Below, one piece after another: positions 25,801 through 31,690 of a stretch of DNA of 37,952 nt. Location of the stretch: positions 1 to 37,952 of the forward strand of contig JACQPG010000106.1 in assembly GCA_016207665.1 (NCBI GenBank), given 5' to 3'. The notes under the pieces were generated by a model. It saw nothing but the letters and a program-made list of their open reading frames with translations, ran no database searches and had not been told where the DNA came from. Position 1 is the first letter of the stretch; each line of letters opens with the position of its first letter. This DNA comes from Elusimicrobiota bacterium (GTDB lineage: Bacteria > Elusimicrobiota > Elusimicrobia > UBA1565 > UBA9628). Made by a program: the position numbers and the translations under genes.

Positions 25801-28800
25801 GACCTGCTGGGGCGTCTCGCTGGAGCCGTTGGATTCGATGTAGGCCAGGTCCTTGTCGGTGTTGGCGATGGCGTCCTCGAGCGCCTTTTTTCCCTTGTTC
25901 AAGAAGGACTCTGCCACCGGGATCTGATCCTTGAGGGCTTTTTCGGAGGCCGCGATCACGGCGTCGGAGTAGAGGAAACGCGCCACGGCCAAAGCGGCGG
26001 GGCCCCGGGCCGTGGGAGTCACGCTCGAGTCCACGATGCGAGCTCCCGCGTCCTTGGCGAGCAAGCCTATCTTGGCCCACGGATTGACGTCGATGGGCGG
26101 CTGCTCGCCGGTGGACGGGCCGCCGCTGCTGGGAGGAAGCGTGGCGCCGCCGGTGCCGGCCTTGGCCCGGGCCTCATCGCCGATATCGGTGAGCTGCGTT
26201 CTCAGCTTCTCGAAGAATTCGTCGTCGACCAGGCGCTGGAGCTTGTCCTTGCCGGCCGCGTCCGGCCCTATCCCCTCGGGAAGGCGTGGCAGCCTGAACT
26301 TGCCGGACAAGCTCTCGATCTGCGCGAGTATCTTGTTGATATCGACGGCCTGCTGATTGAACTGGGCCGCGCGCTCGATCCTTTCCTGGGTATATTTCTG
26401 TATCTTGCGCGGCACGCTGAAGGGCTGCCTCTCGCCGTAAAGCTCCTCCTCGCCCATGAAGTTGGGGTCCTTGCGCTGGGAAACCTCGACTAGGCCCTCG
26501 TTGATTCCCTTATGCTTGCGCCCCTGGTCGTCGGTGTAGCCATCCAGGTTGCGCTGCAGGCGCTGCTTCCAGAAGCTGATCGAGGACCTCGATGCGGCCA
26601 CGTCCCCCTCGGAGCCGCCATGCGACGACAAGGACCAGGGCAGGGTCTTGTCGAAGAGCTTGACCGTCTCGGTATAAAGAGTCTTCTTCGCGTCATACAG
26701 CCTGAAATAATCGCTGTTTGCCTTGGCGACCTGGTCTATGGACCTTTTTTGGAAGGGGATGAGCGTGTTCTCGATCAGATCGGCGGCGCCCTCCAGGCTC
26801 GGGATGATCTTATCCCGCAAGAGCGTGGTTTTCCGGTTGATCAGGGCTTGGGGATCGGGCGGCCCGTTCATGTAGGCCACGTCCGCGTCCACGTCCGCGA
26901 TGACATCCTTGATCATGCGCACCACGGCCGTCAGCCTCTCCTTGGCGGGGGGCAGGATATCGCGCAAGGCCTCATCGATCGCCTCGATGGTCTCCTCGGA
27001 CTCGGACCAGCGTATCACCTCATAGCCGGTCTGGGGCAACAGCCGCGCGATATTGAGCAGGTTGACCTGAGCGGTGGTGAACTCGGTCTTGTCGCTATCC
27101 GGTATCTTGATAGCTCTCAGCTTGTCGCCGTAGCCCTCGATGGCGTCTTGAAGCTGCTCGAGCGTGAGTCCCGAAAGCGGCGGCAGCGAGACTCCCAAAG
27201 TCGAGTTGATCTGGGCGGCGAGGGCGTCTATCTGCGCCGTGTTGGCCAAGCTCCTCGAGCGCGATTCGTTCAAGATCCTCTCGTTGTCCTCCCTGCGCAC
27301 GATCAGCGACTCGTATTGGGGATCGCCGAAATCGTCGGGGATCTTGCGGGTATTGGAGCGGTCCAGCCTGCGATTGATCGAATCCAGCGAGTCCTGGAAC
27401 TCCTTGAGCCGGCCCTCCCAGTGCGTCTTGCGCTCGGCCAGCATGCTCATGATCTGGCCCTGGGTGGGGTTATGCAAGCGGGTCTCCGGTCCGGGGATGA
27501 GCGCGATCAATATGCCCGCATGCTCCCGGTCCACCTCGCCCATGCGCGAGAGGCCCTCCCGCGCCTTGCTGAGATTATCCCTGGCCTCGGTCAGATCCGC
27601 CTCGAAATCCTTGAGGGAGAAGGCGTCCTTGTCATTGGGATTGCCGTCCGTCCTCAACTTGGCCACGGTAGGCAGCATCCTGATACGCTCCTCGTATTTG
27701 CGCACGGGATCGGAGCCGTCCTGGGCTTTGATCGATCCGATGAGAGCCGATATCTCGTTTCTGAAACCCGTGATGGCCCCCACTCCCCGGGTGGCCTCGT
27801 CGGCAAAGCGGAGCAAGTCGCTTTTGTTGGCCTTGTCGTCCTCGATCTCCTCGTCCACCTCCTTGCGCCAAGCCGCGAGCCGCTTGAGCTTCTCCTCCGC
27901 CTCCTTGAGGCCCTGCTCGTTCCGTTTCTCCGAATTCTTGATCTTTTTCAGCTTGGCCTCGAGAAGCTTGAGCCCCTCTTGGATGCGGGCTTGAGCCTCG
28001 GTGATCTGCTTGAGCCCGTAGGACAGATGCATCACCGCCTCGAGCCGGGACATATTGACCTGCAGGTCCATCCTCTCCTTGCCGGTGCGCCTCTCGCGCG
28101 CCGCCTGGTTGCGCATTGCGGCTTGCATGGCCAGCAGCTTGCGCACCGCATTGAGCATGTGGGTCTCGGAGGCGACGTCCGACTTGAGCCTTTCGATCTC
28201 GCCGAGAACCTTGTCGAGATCCTTGAGAGTCTTGTCGTCGACTCCCGAGACCCCGGCGGGACGATCGACGGGCCTGTCCTCGAGTATGGCCGAGGCCTTC
28301 TCCGCCAGGGCCTTGAACTGGGCTTGGCGGAGCGAGATATCCTCCCAGTAGCCAGATCTTTCCTCGGAACGCGGGGGCAGCCGCCCCTCCAGCCCGGCTT
28401 GCAGCTGGAGCAGTTCCTTGAGCCCGGGCTCATCGCCGCCGCGAGGATGAGCCAGCTCGTATCCCTGGGCCAGCTTGCCGAGTATCGCGTCCTGATCGCG
28501 CGCGGCCGATAGCTCGCGCGACAACCTCTCTTGCTCGGCGCGCTCCTCGGGCGCAAGCGGCCGGCTGATTCGCTTGAGCTCCGCCAGACGAGCCTCTCCG
28601 GCGCGGATCTGGCGGTCCAGCTCCTCGATATGCCGGCGGCTTTGCTCGACCTCGCGGCCGAGCTGGCCGGTCTTGCCCATCAATTCCTTGACGCGGGCCT
28701 CGACCTCGGCTGCGGACTTCTTGTGAAGCTCCTTGTCGAAATCGTAGACCCCGGGATCGACCAGGTCCTGGGCCGCCATCGAGAATCGCTCTTGGGCGGA

Positions 28801-30570
28801 CTGGCCCGCGCTTCCCGGGGCCAAGAGACTCATCACTCGATCGGAGATGTTGAACCCGGTCAAATCCTGCGCGTGATAGAGCAGCAAGTTGCCCCAGGTG
28901 ATGGCCCCGCCGAAGGGAATGGGGCCAGTCCCCGGCCCGCCCTCGATGGCCGCGGCTATGCCATGGAAAAGTCCGAAGCTGCGGCCCGTCGCCGCCTTCC
29001 AGGCTGGATCGACGACAGCGTCGAGCTCCTCGGTATACGAGAGAATGCCCGCGATCTCGCCGCCCACCGTGATCATCATGCCGGCGGATTTGAAGGTCTG
29101 CAGCCAAAACGCTCGGCTCGAAAATTGTTCGCCCCAGTTCCGCGGCGAATGGCTGGTCAGGGCGAGCAGGAAGGCCAGCATATAGGTATTGAGCATCTGG
29201 CCCAGCACCAAGTCCTTGAGCAGAGCGGAAACGGCCGCTCCCACGGCCGGAGCCAGAACCGGGCCGATCAACGGCACCGAGCCGATCAGCCACGGCAGCC
29301 AGCCCGCCAGATAGACCAAGGCCGGGCCGAGCAGAGGGAGGCTCGCCAGAGAGATCTGGAATAAATGGATGCCCCCGATGATGAGCAGAGGCGAGCCCCC
29401 TAGGGCGCCCAACACTCCCATCGAGACCGCGCCCAGCACGGCCATGACCAGGCGGCGCTTGAGGAATTGCAGCAGGGGCTCGGAGACTTGAAGATGCAGC
29501 AAGACCACGCTCCGGCCCCAGCCGGAATAAAGCCGGGAATCCCAGGCCTTGTCGCCGGCCTGTCCCACCCTCTGCACCACGGACTCGAAAATCCTCTTGG
29601 GCGCCTCGGCGTCGCTGGCGCTCAAAAAGTCCTCCGCGCCATGCAGGCTGTAATGGCTGATGGCCCGGCGGAAATAGCCGATGAAGAACATGTCGAAGAG
29701 ATGGAACGGGAAGCGGGCGAGCAATCCTGTCAAATGTTTGAGCGGAAGGCGCACGGCCCAGCCTAGGCCCGAGTCCCAGCGGGCGCCGTAGCCGCGCTCG
29801 GCTTGGCCGTGATGCTTGCGCTGGTCGAAACCGTCGCGGAACTTCTTGTTGAGTTTGTCGAGTTCGGTATAGAGCTTCCACCAAACGGCTGATCCGGAGC
29901 CCTCGCCGAAATTGCGGCCGGAGGCGATACGCAACACCTCGGCGCGAGCCTGCTCCACGCTTTGGCCGTCGGCCAGGAAAAAGCGCCTGGCGATATGATC
30001 GATGATCTCGGGCGCCGAGGCGCTGGAGCTCAATCTCTTCAGCGTCGGATCGCGCCGCGCTCCCGACAGCCATCGGAACCCCAAAAAACTCTCACGAACC
30101 CTGGGAGCATAGGACCGGGAACCGGGCGAGGCCGGGGCCAATTGCGAGGGGAGAGGCTCCGGAGGAGTGGGCGGGACTATCGCCGCGGGCGGCTCGTCCC
30201 CCGGCTTGAGCTGGTCGAAAAACGCGCCGCTTTCCCGGCGCGCCTGTTCCTCGCTCTTGTCCGATCCCAGGCCCGGCGTCACGGCCGAGCCGTCCTGCTC
30301 CGCGGGGCCCAACGGACCGCCGAATAGATCGCCTTGCTCGGGCTGGGGAAGCGCCGAGGAGGGAACGGCGGCCTGCCGGCCGAATGGGATCAGCTTGAGG
30401 GCGCGGTTGCCGAACGAACGCAAGGACAAGCGCGGCGGAGCCGACGGCCGCCCTGAATGGGGCCTGATAGAGCCGGCCACGGCCTGTAAAATAGCCGGAC
30501 CGGGCGCGCTGAGCCCCAGCTCCAAGACCAACAGGCAAGCCAGGGCCCTTTTCCAGAGGCCTCGAGGCAT
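16837..30570 (-). CDS. Giant envelope protein (4,577 residues) with TolC-like outer membrane factor modules
   Basis: One open frame of 13.7 kb. Approximate layout: signal peptide (1-33); Pro-rich linker (34-150); polytopic membrane block (275-510); long helical and coiled-coil region (620-1750) with a Pro/Gly linker near 1480; beta-rich block (1790-2180) with many alternating strands; TolC-like region (2270-3340); mixed region with a coiled coil (3910-4040) and a conserved-looking LLTGRDPNQHHYLGRLYMY segment near 4210; last coiled coil (4425-4475); C-terminal membrane helix and basic tail (WPWLWIATLALFSLG, then RRRMRP). TolC features are clearest at 2272-2310 (SLTLTKTQK) and 2462-2490 (GVTLRLPIYDPGRKG followed by long helices). 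Function is inferred as envelope transport or architecture. Start ATG 30570 has only a weak AGGG upstream. Confidence 0.85.
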   Translation of the reverse strand: MPRGLWKRALACLLVLELGLSAPGPAILQAVAGSIRPHSGRPSAPPRLSLRSFGNRALKLIPFGRQAAVPSSALPQPEQGDLFGGPLGPAEQDGSAVTPGLGSDKSEEQARRESGAFFDQLKPGDEPPAAIVPPTPPEPLPSQLAPASPGSRSYAPRVRESFLGFRWLSGARRDPTLKRLSSSASAPEIIDHIARRFFLADGQSVEQARAEVLRIASGRNFGEGSGSAVWWKLYTELDKLNKKFRDGFDQRKHHGQAERGYGARWDSGLGWAVRLPLKHLTGLLARFPFHLFDMFFIGYFRRAISHYSLHGAEDFLSASDAEAPKRIFESVVQRVGQAGDKAWDSRLYSGWGRSVVLLHLQVSEPLLQFLKRRLVMAVLGAVSMGVLGALGGSPLLIIGGIHLFQISLASLPLLGPALVYLAGWLPWLIGSVPLIGPVLAPAVGAAVSALLKDLVLGQMLNTYMLAFLLALTSHSPRNWGEQFSSRAFWLQTFKSAGMMITVGGEIAGILSYTEELDAVVDPAWKAATGRSFGLFHGIAAAIEGGPGTGPIPFGGAITWGNLLLYHAQDLTGFNISDRVMSLLAPGSAGQSAQERFSMAAQDLVDPGVYDFDKELHKKSAAEVEARVKELMGKTGQLGREVEQSRRHIEELDRQIRAGEARLAELKRISRPLAPEERAEQERLSRELSAARDQDAILGKLAQGYELAHPRGGDEPGLKELLQLQAGLEGRLPPRSEERSGYWEDISLRQAQFKALAEKASAILEDRPVDRPAGVSGVDDKTLKDLDKVLGEIERLKSDVASETHMLNAVRKLLAMQAAMRNQAARERRTGKERMDLQVNMSRLEAVMHLSYGLKQITEAQARIQEGLKLLEAKLKKIKNSEKRNEQGLKEAEEKLKRLAAWRKEVDEEIEDDKANKSDLLRFADEATRGVGAITGFRNEISALIGSIKAQDGSDPVRKYEERIRMLPTVAKLRTDGNPNDKDAFSLKDFEADLTEARDNLSKAREGLSRMGEVDREHAGILIALIPGPETRLHNPTQGQIMSMLAERKTHWEGRLKEFQDSLDSINRRLDRSNTRKIPDDFGDPQYESLIVRREDNERILNESRSRSLANTAQIDALAAQINSTLGVSLPPLSGLTLEQLQDAIEGYGDKLRAIKIPDSDKTEFTTAQVNLLNIARLLPQTGYEVIRWSESEETIEAIDEALRDILPPAKERLTAVVRMIKDVIADVDADVAYMNGPPDPQALINRKTTLLRDKIIPSLEGAADLIENTLIPFQKRSIDQVAKANSDYFRLYDAKKTLYTETVKLFDKTLPWSLSSHGGSEGDVAASRSSISFWKQRLQRNLDGYTDDQGRKHKGINEGLVEVSQRKDPNFMGEEELYGERQPFSVPRKIQKYTQERIERAAQFNQQAVDINKILAQIESLSGKFRLPRLPEGIGPDAAGKDKLQRLVDDEFFEKLRTQLTDIGDEARAKAGTGGATLPPSSGGPSTGEQPPIDVNPWAKIGLLAKDAGARIVDSSVTPTARGPAALAVARFLYSDAVIAASEKALKDQIPVAESFLNKGKKALEDAIANTDKDLAYIESNGSSETPQQVYERAIANLGALKAFLVEGTLFFDQKTGWDLEKHDTLDDIKKYYEGLKDIHEGGQTVNDAEVEAVEKMRDSLKKTYDDLQSKKELVKRYLAQLNDPHESALARVMKDVSAIQEKTRAVLEANVKWHELNDQAKRSETLLKARMIELDDRQAELREMLARPELQETLSPQLVSRVERLRMNRGLWLMGEDPEQPQTLIVRKSAFPNFVEMLLGMFQAKGAQNLAGLKQSLLENPQGLTSLLPETQMMEFSDDIDGFYLVYQSRFSVPHGLETGNAVTFGNIASLWGNNISVTGYQFGSPNNKENAPYGDKGIRVSVESLQGKRMVNYLDITFRRSAFDAPAELGFVANVSEGRVMVFEDFAALILGNRAYIAAAGFGDFALNDTWNKPYYLGGSLKGSFKFTEYVELTAEHQEMLARDPRKFLQPFKLDFTGWDPDLAKSLDIRVEADDKRYSRSQLGPRFNVAKLFNPEADANAFTLDLFFSRVDGTDDIAQNALGATVLNGFSLKTDGKPWLTGQNKMTAEVGQEYNTLSDKLTVNLPGSGIFLSGEGKLFYGGKSDTGTFFFEAGKKLGDHASVSVGYGSPHPGMNNRLQFLTNSSFVLSEIFKNASERARENIAGGDVLKPFREREAQAFKPAASDPALVAELQKIWERDMAGKLMVQEIGELAREIQELRKGGAVMDNTRVQGMIGFVSSPVSGDQTDRVIGGGPMAGTQTSLTLTKTQKALIDAKIPALVREGLRLKERKVEIARQWQDLILELAKGQWELRMARSKLESAPSRSFRSQAEVELIEAEKRLRQSVLSYNLFTGRDPNAPLPAALSRLNASDMSLLLESMRETLAQPERLIAALRALDEQALTQRLGPNPFNVVDFIPWVERLSVGVGIQLQDMLANQAFTAGVTLRLPIYDPGRKGHRDMALQRESRAVYEELAQAYLDQRLRAELEVEKARVWKASGESLEPGVAPAAESLSLAIRAFRNGLLSWSELQRAYEDWEWYASSVFEAKGKAALAEAAVELESQFVKPMDSDGQELRLSSIQQGFKIVAQRSHSLKEVALKQEAAQWMGRFNDHRIQKVFLDLHVGAGFNSHGVGWLPSMGITGIPVTPIFGLEFKPSELRELQLSQDKDQSEYYGQLKTRLESVLALNLFQNVAAYHAALEALRQYDRLIPQLSGRQLDEAKAKREQVLLTGRSAVATLNHLLGRTAESPLEIDISAEQALAAVESILEAKKPRQAERRILEARVRLAQAHEQIVTKNLKVEQLATEPFSIFGRSLGRLVKALSEEEASKKDSVAAARLRTLSEEKARDDFDRAATAQAEQARLHLNLALGELARLEGRADAASELRKIELRHRIGGLRSTLAFLGEPSSRSLDPTPLPSTFEELKNRLAQRAQQISARTPSGTPATEEPGFYAHQGRAFARYYYAGQTLGRQKINEHYGESWLEFRLKAPGTPEDALIALGRLRTEAADRKHRDSMLGEAAKARLLAEDFRENVWNLRWAERKLADPDGSSRGLIEFINQKRQRLFEQKGRIVAIMGLDPGTGLETLMALVPEEPAGSRDPSAQAERVLKGLRGAPIEQIRDTLFNGSWPKVVSREEDLIHQIQAGLLIEQMSYKGVTPVGAAGIFRDGRIISGGFLEAPDPRAIERGLENVISDMMRKQLQESGALQELALRIFSLLARVEDGVRLIEARRRAVSVAEDEYRARMGAARGEGDRIAAELARERLVQAWFELSEQVARTQSDHVSLVAELEAIDPDGKGRLRPAPAPVEPLPSLRRDPRDELLSYWAERLLDGDFEARHEGLLLRLGVPRELVGKIGRYSYLVRVAALDAQGVLHKDFDPFERIEWLSRNDLVGKRDRLKSMLSELLAAIGPSDPANPRFIELLEFLRSDLRVQAESGTAHKEALLRAGQGLRRVYWEAASQPHELTGAFARLEILSWRAEEARQELLDSYLLDLDQDPKRFFLKDIKLDLYLKARFAFNAELAKTLQHTEARGKEALWTLDALYDIRGSLSDSIDEIRSGRGLAALNALVMLGESRLAAVRWEGASPAEIDETALALDRLRTARQRWQGRGEQISPLYAATRVSRDGRRLWTMEGWLTASELESRRNAGVIEEREIKLPDGSSQKRIFLKEGADELELIGGVDVAHARHEGASRSHERNRDRLGVHGRMARWDFAVDSPGESGPQGYSAEDLFGARGLHSRGRVLFFEASDRQLPGRLHRALHPMAALAMIPSRYQIFIYAKDEALPRDRFPTLESLKASVAAGDFHRVEMSAQGARAMAERAERQGSIQLRQGLIGLKLGGYGFARDGDGRFVELYLSRDDFQAAVKGFGHAERDLKRAQEALLSAQAAERDAQADFERHKAISQERSDEYQAATSEVRQVLHEMMIEQGHDPKEPAFKLELEERVVSHPRVKEAQKKLEPYAKAHEESAKRRKDSSARLRAAEKDLEEARLIAKQAKSWTLYRSEELELGLDRDGRIISARAPAAYGRAPLEQSLGSGGPPVLTVKGPLLGAVLDDDRIKHFYQDEALLERVSADWTLKSLTLGPDDRPVRSADGLSIRPVFRLSHYEDKDGGRVWLSRHYLAERADSAKSKLWRTKHWGYMPWNWGNLLLELPRGALGIPVELLTGRDPNQHHYLGRLYMYKTEGGSTPDHGFFRRLGGAVDVLNLLPDKVERYYDPSQFPGSVRIDSRLKPDESMADKRMRDPDKGSKVHFGVKGIERLLRYGREDMRSAQQRILSYFSGGLEDSIVEQRRGRSGFFEDSTVRVLRPNERGKSDKERDPVGEALGDPLIGGLIRSDDGVPVSIAESPGNLAVERVERRLLLRLGAEQYARQRKAFESHPGVLEAERKDLERKSEGLEKDRAGARSDFEDQLKQREQGRQGAGERLDALHPVDWRVGRQEAIERELSELEGRLAELSARKAWWSGYLSRLSRRLDIVAPQRDDPIPPSPGNPAPVHSWPWLWIATLALFSLGLLALSLGLRRRMRPIST

Positions 30571-30591
30571 AACCCTGGAAGGATAACTCTA

Positions 30592-30597
30592 AATATA
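30592..30597 (-). promoter_or_regulatory. Possible -10 box of the giant gene
   Basis: TATATT on the minus strand, 21 bases upstream of the start codon, in an AT-rich patch of an otherwise GC-rich region. No convincing -35 box is found at the usual distance, so this is tentative. Confidence 0.3.
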
Positions 30598-30635
30598 GAA
30601 GCTCCGGGGGGACTCTAGTACCGCTTTCCCCAAGG

Positions 30636-30662
30636 AAAAGGACCCACGAAGTTTTGGGTCCT
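30636..30662 (-). terminator. Likely intrinsic terminator of the transposase gene
   Basis: On the minus strand AGGACCCA (30662-30655) pairs with TGGGTCCT (30646-30639) across an eight-base loop, followed by three more T bases. It lies 45 bases after the transposase stop codon and before the giant gene. The upstream arm is also part of a second palindrome, GGTCCTAGGACC (30657-30668). Confidence 0.45.
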
Positions 30663-30679
30663 AGGACCTAGCTCCTATT

Positions 30680-30704
30680 GGTGCCAGGCTTTTAAATTTT
30701 TAGA
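30680..30704 (+). repeat. Left 25-base direct repeat flanking the transposase
   Basis: The repeat begins GGTGCCAGGCTTTTAA and matches 31609-31633 at 23 of 25 positions in the same orientation; the first 16 bases are identical. It contains the small inverted unit GCC-A-GGC, as REP-like ends of RAYT elements do. Confidence 0.75.
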
Positions 30705-30706
30705 AA

Positions 30707-31588
30707 TTACTTGAGTTTTTTGACGGGCATCGGGCGGGAATCAGGGGCCTCGAATCGGCGCAGACATTGGCTGATGGCGCCTGGACTGCGATTGAACAGC
30801 CGGGCCAGCTCGCTGACGCCCAAGCCGGCATCCTTCCAGACACGATGTATCGCCTGCCGGCGCAAGGCGGCTATTTCACGCCACTGGAGAGGACCCACAA
30901 GACGAGAGAGCTCGATGCCCTGGGCCGCGGCAAGCTCCCTGAGCAGCCTTTGGGCCTGGATCAGCCTTTCCTGAGGATTGCCGGGCGGCGCGCTCTGTGT
31001 CCCCGGGGCCGACGGCGGCAGGCCCAGCTCCTGCCCGGCTTTCATCTTGTCCTTCAGGAATTGCAGATAACGAACGGATTGCTTGATGCGTATCTTGGCG
31101 AAACGAGACAACACCGGCTCGGTATCGACCAGGGTCTCTCCGGCCTGGCCCTCGAAATGCGCGGCGCAGCTCGACCAAGGATAGCGCCAGGGCTTTTCAC
31201 GATAACCGGCCTTGAGCGGTTGAAGGTGTATATAACGGCTGGCCTCGGCCAGCCCCTCCTCCGGCTCGAGCAGCCTCGACTGGAAGCGCCCTTGGAAAAG
31301 ATGGCCCGCGACCCCATGACGATGATTGAAATACTTGGTATAGGCGGTGCTCAAGGACTGCATGAATTGGGACAGATTGGGCTTTTCGGTCTTGAGCAAG
31401 AGGTGAATGGCAGGGTCGAGAAGGCAATAGGCGTATATCCTGAGCTCGAAGCGCTCCTTGCGATTGCGCAACAAGGCCAGGAAATGCCTGCGATCCTCGT
31501 TGGCGCGGAACAAGTCCTGGCGATTATTGCCGGCCAGCCTGACATAATAACAGGCGCCGGCGATTTGCGCGCGTAGAGGGCGTCCCAC
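30707..31588 (-). CDS. REP-associated/IS200-like Y1 transposase, with HTH C-terminus and degenerate HUH motif
   Basis: A 293-residue Y1_Tnp (IS200-like) protein of the RAYT type. It opens with MGRPLRAQIAGACYYVRLAGNNRQ and contains NHRHGVAGHLFQGRF and SRYIHLQPLKAG, all diagnostic; the likely catalytic tyrosine is Y119. The usual DNHYHLLL metal-binding motif reads DPAIHLLL, so the first histidine of HUH (expected at residue 60) is Ala and only H62 remains. The C-terminal 80 residues carry an HTH (WKDAGLGVSELARLFNRSPGAISQCLRRF, about 255-285), like the DnaA-type ends of related transposases. Start is GTG 31588. It may be inactive or act in trans on repeats elsewhere. Confidence 0.9.
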   Translation of the reverse strand: MGRPLRAQIAGACYYVRLAGNNRQDLFRANEDRRHFLALLRNRKERFELRIYAYCLLDPAIHLLLKTEKPNLSQFMQSLSTAYTKYFNHRHGVAGHLFQGRFQSRLLEPEEGLAEASRYIHLQPLKAGYREKPWRYPWSSCAAHFEGQAGETLVDTEPVLSRFAKIRIKQSVRYLQFLKDKMKAGQELGLPPSAPGTQSAPPGNPQERLIQAQRLLRELAAAQGIELSRLVGPLQWREIAALRRQAIHRVWKDAGLGVSELARLFNRSPGAISQCLRRFEAPDSRPMPVKKLK

Positions 31589-31608
31589 GAAACAATCATA
31601 GCATTTTA

Positions 31609-31633
31609 GGTGCCAGGCTTTTAAGTATTTAGA
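31609..31633 (+). repeat. Right 25-base direct repeat flanking the transposase
   Basis: The second copy of the repeat at 30680-30704, in the same orientation, with two mismatches in 25 bases. It lies upstream of the transposase GTG start and only 23 bases before the -35 box of the next gene. Confidence 0.75.
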
Positions 31634-31655
31634 TGTTATCGTCGAGGCCAGGCCC

Positions 31656-31684
31656 TTGACAGCTTCTCCCCTCCGCTTTACACT
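31656..31684 (+). promoter_or_regulatory. Near-consensus sigma-70 promoter giving a leaderless or nearly leaderless mRNA
   Basis: TTGACA (31656-31661, perfect) and TACACT (31679-31684) with a 17-base spacer. The predicted start of transcription is close to 31691, which is the A of the ATG of the next gene. No Shine-Dalgarno is present. Confidence 0.65.
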
Positions 31685-31690
31685 TCACCT

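Larger units (their letters stand above)
30680..31633 (-). mobile_element. RAYT/IS200-like element of about 950 bases
   Basis: One Y1-type transposase gene with 2 bases between its stop and one repeat, and 20 bases between its start and the other. The 25-base flanking repeats are in direct, not inverted, orientation, as expected of a family lacking terminal inverted repeats. No target-site duplication is expected. The surrounding DNA is AT-richer than its neighbourhood. Confidence 0.65.

Noticed and set aside
23515-28512. Long plus-strand frames (about 499 and 666 codons) inside the giant gene
   Set aside because: They are antisense shadows: His/Gly/Leu-rich, no motifs, while the minus-strand frame is continuous for 13.7 kb.
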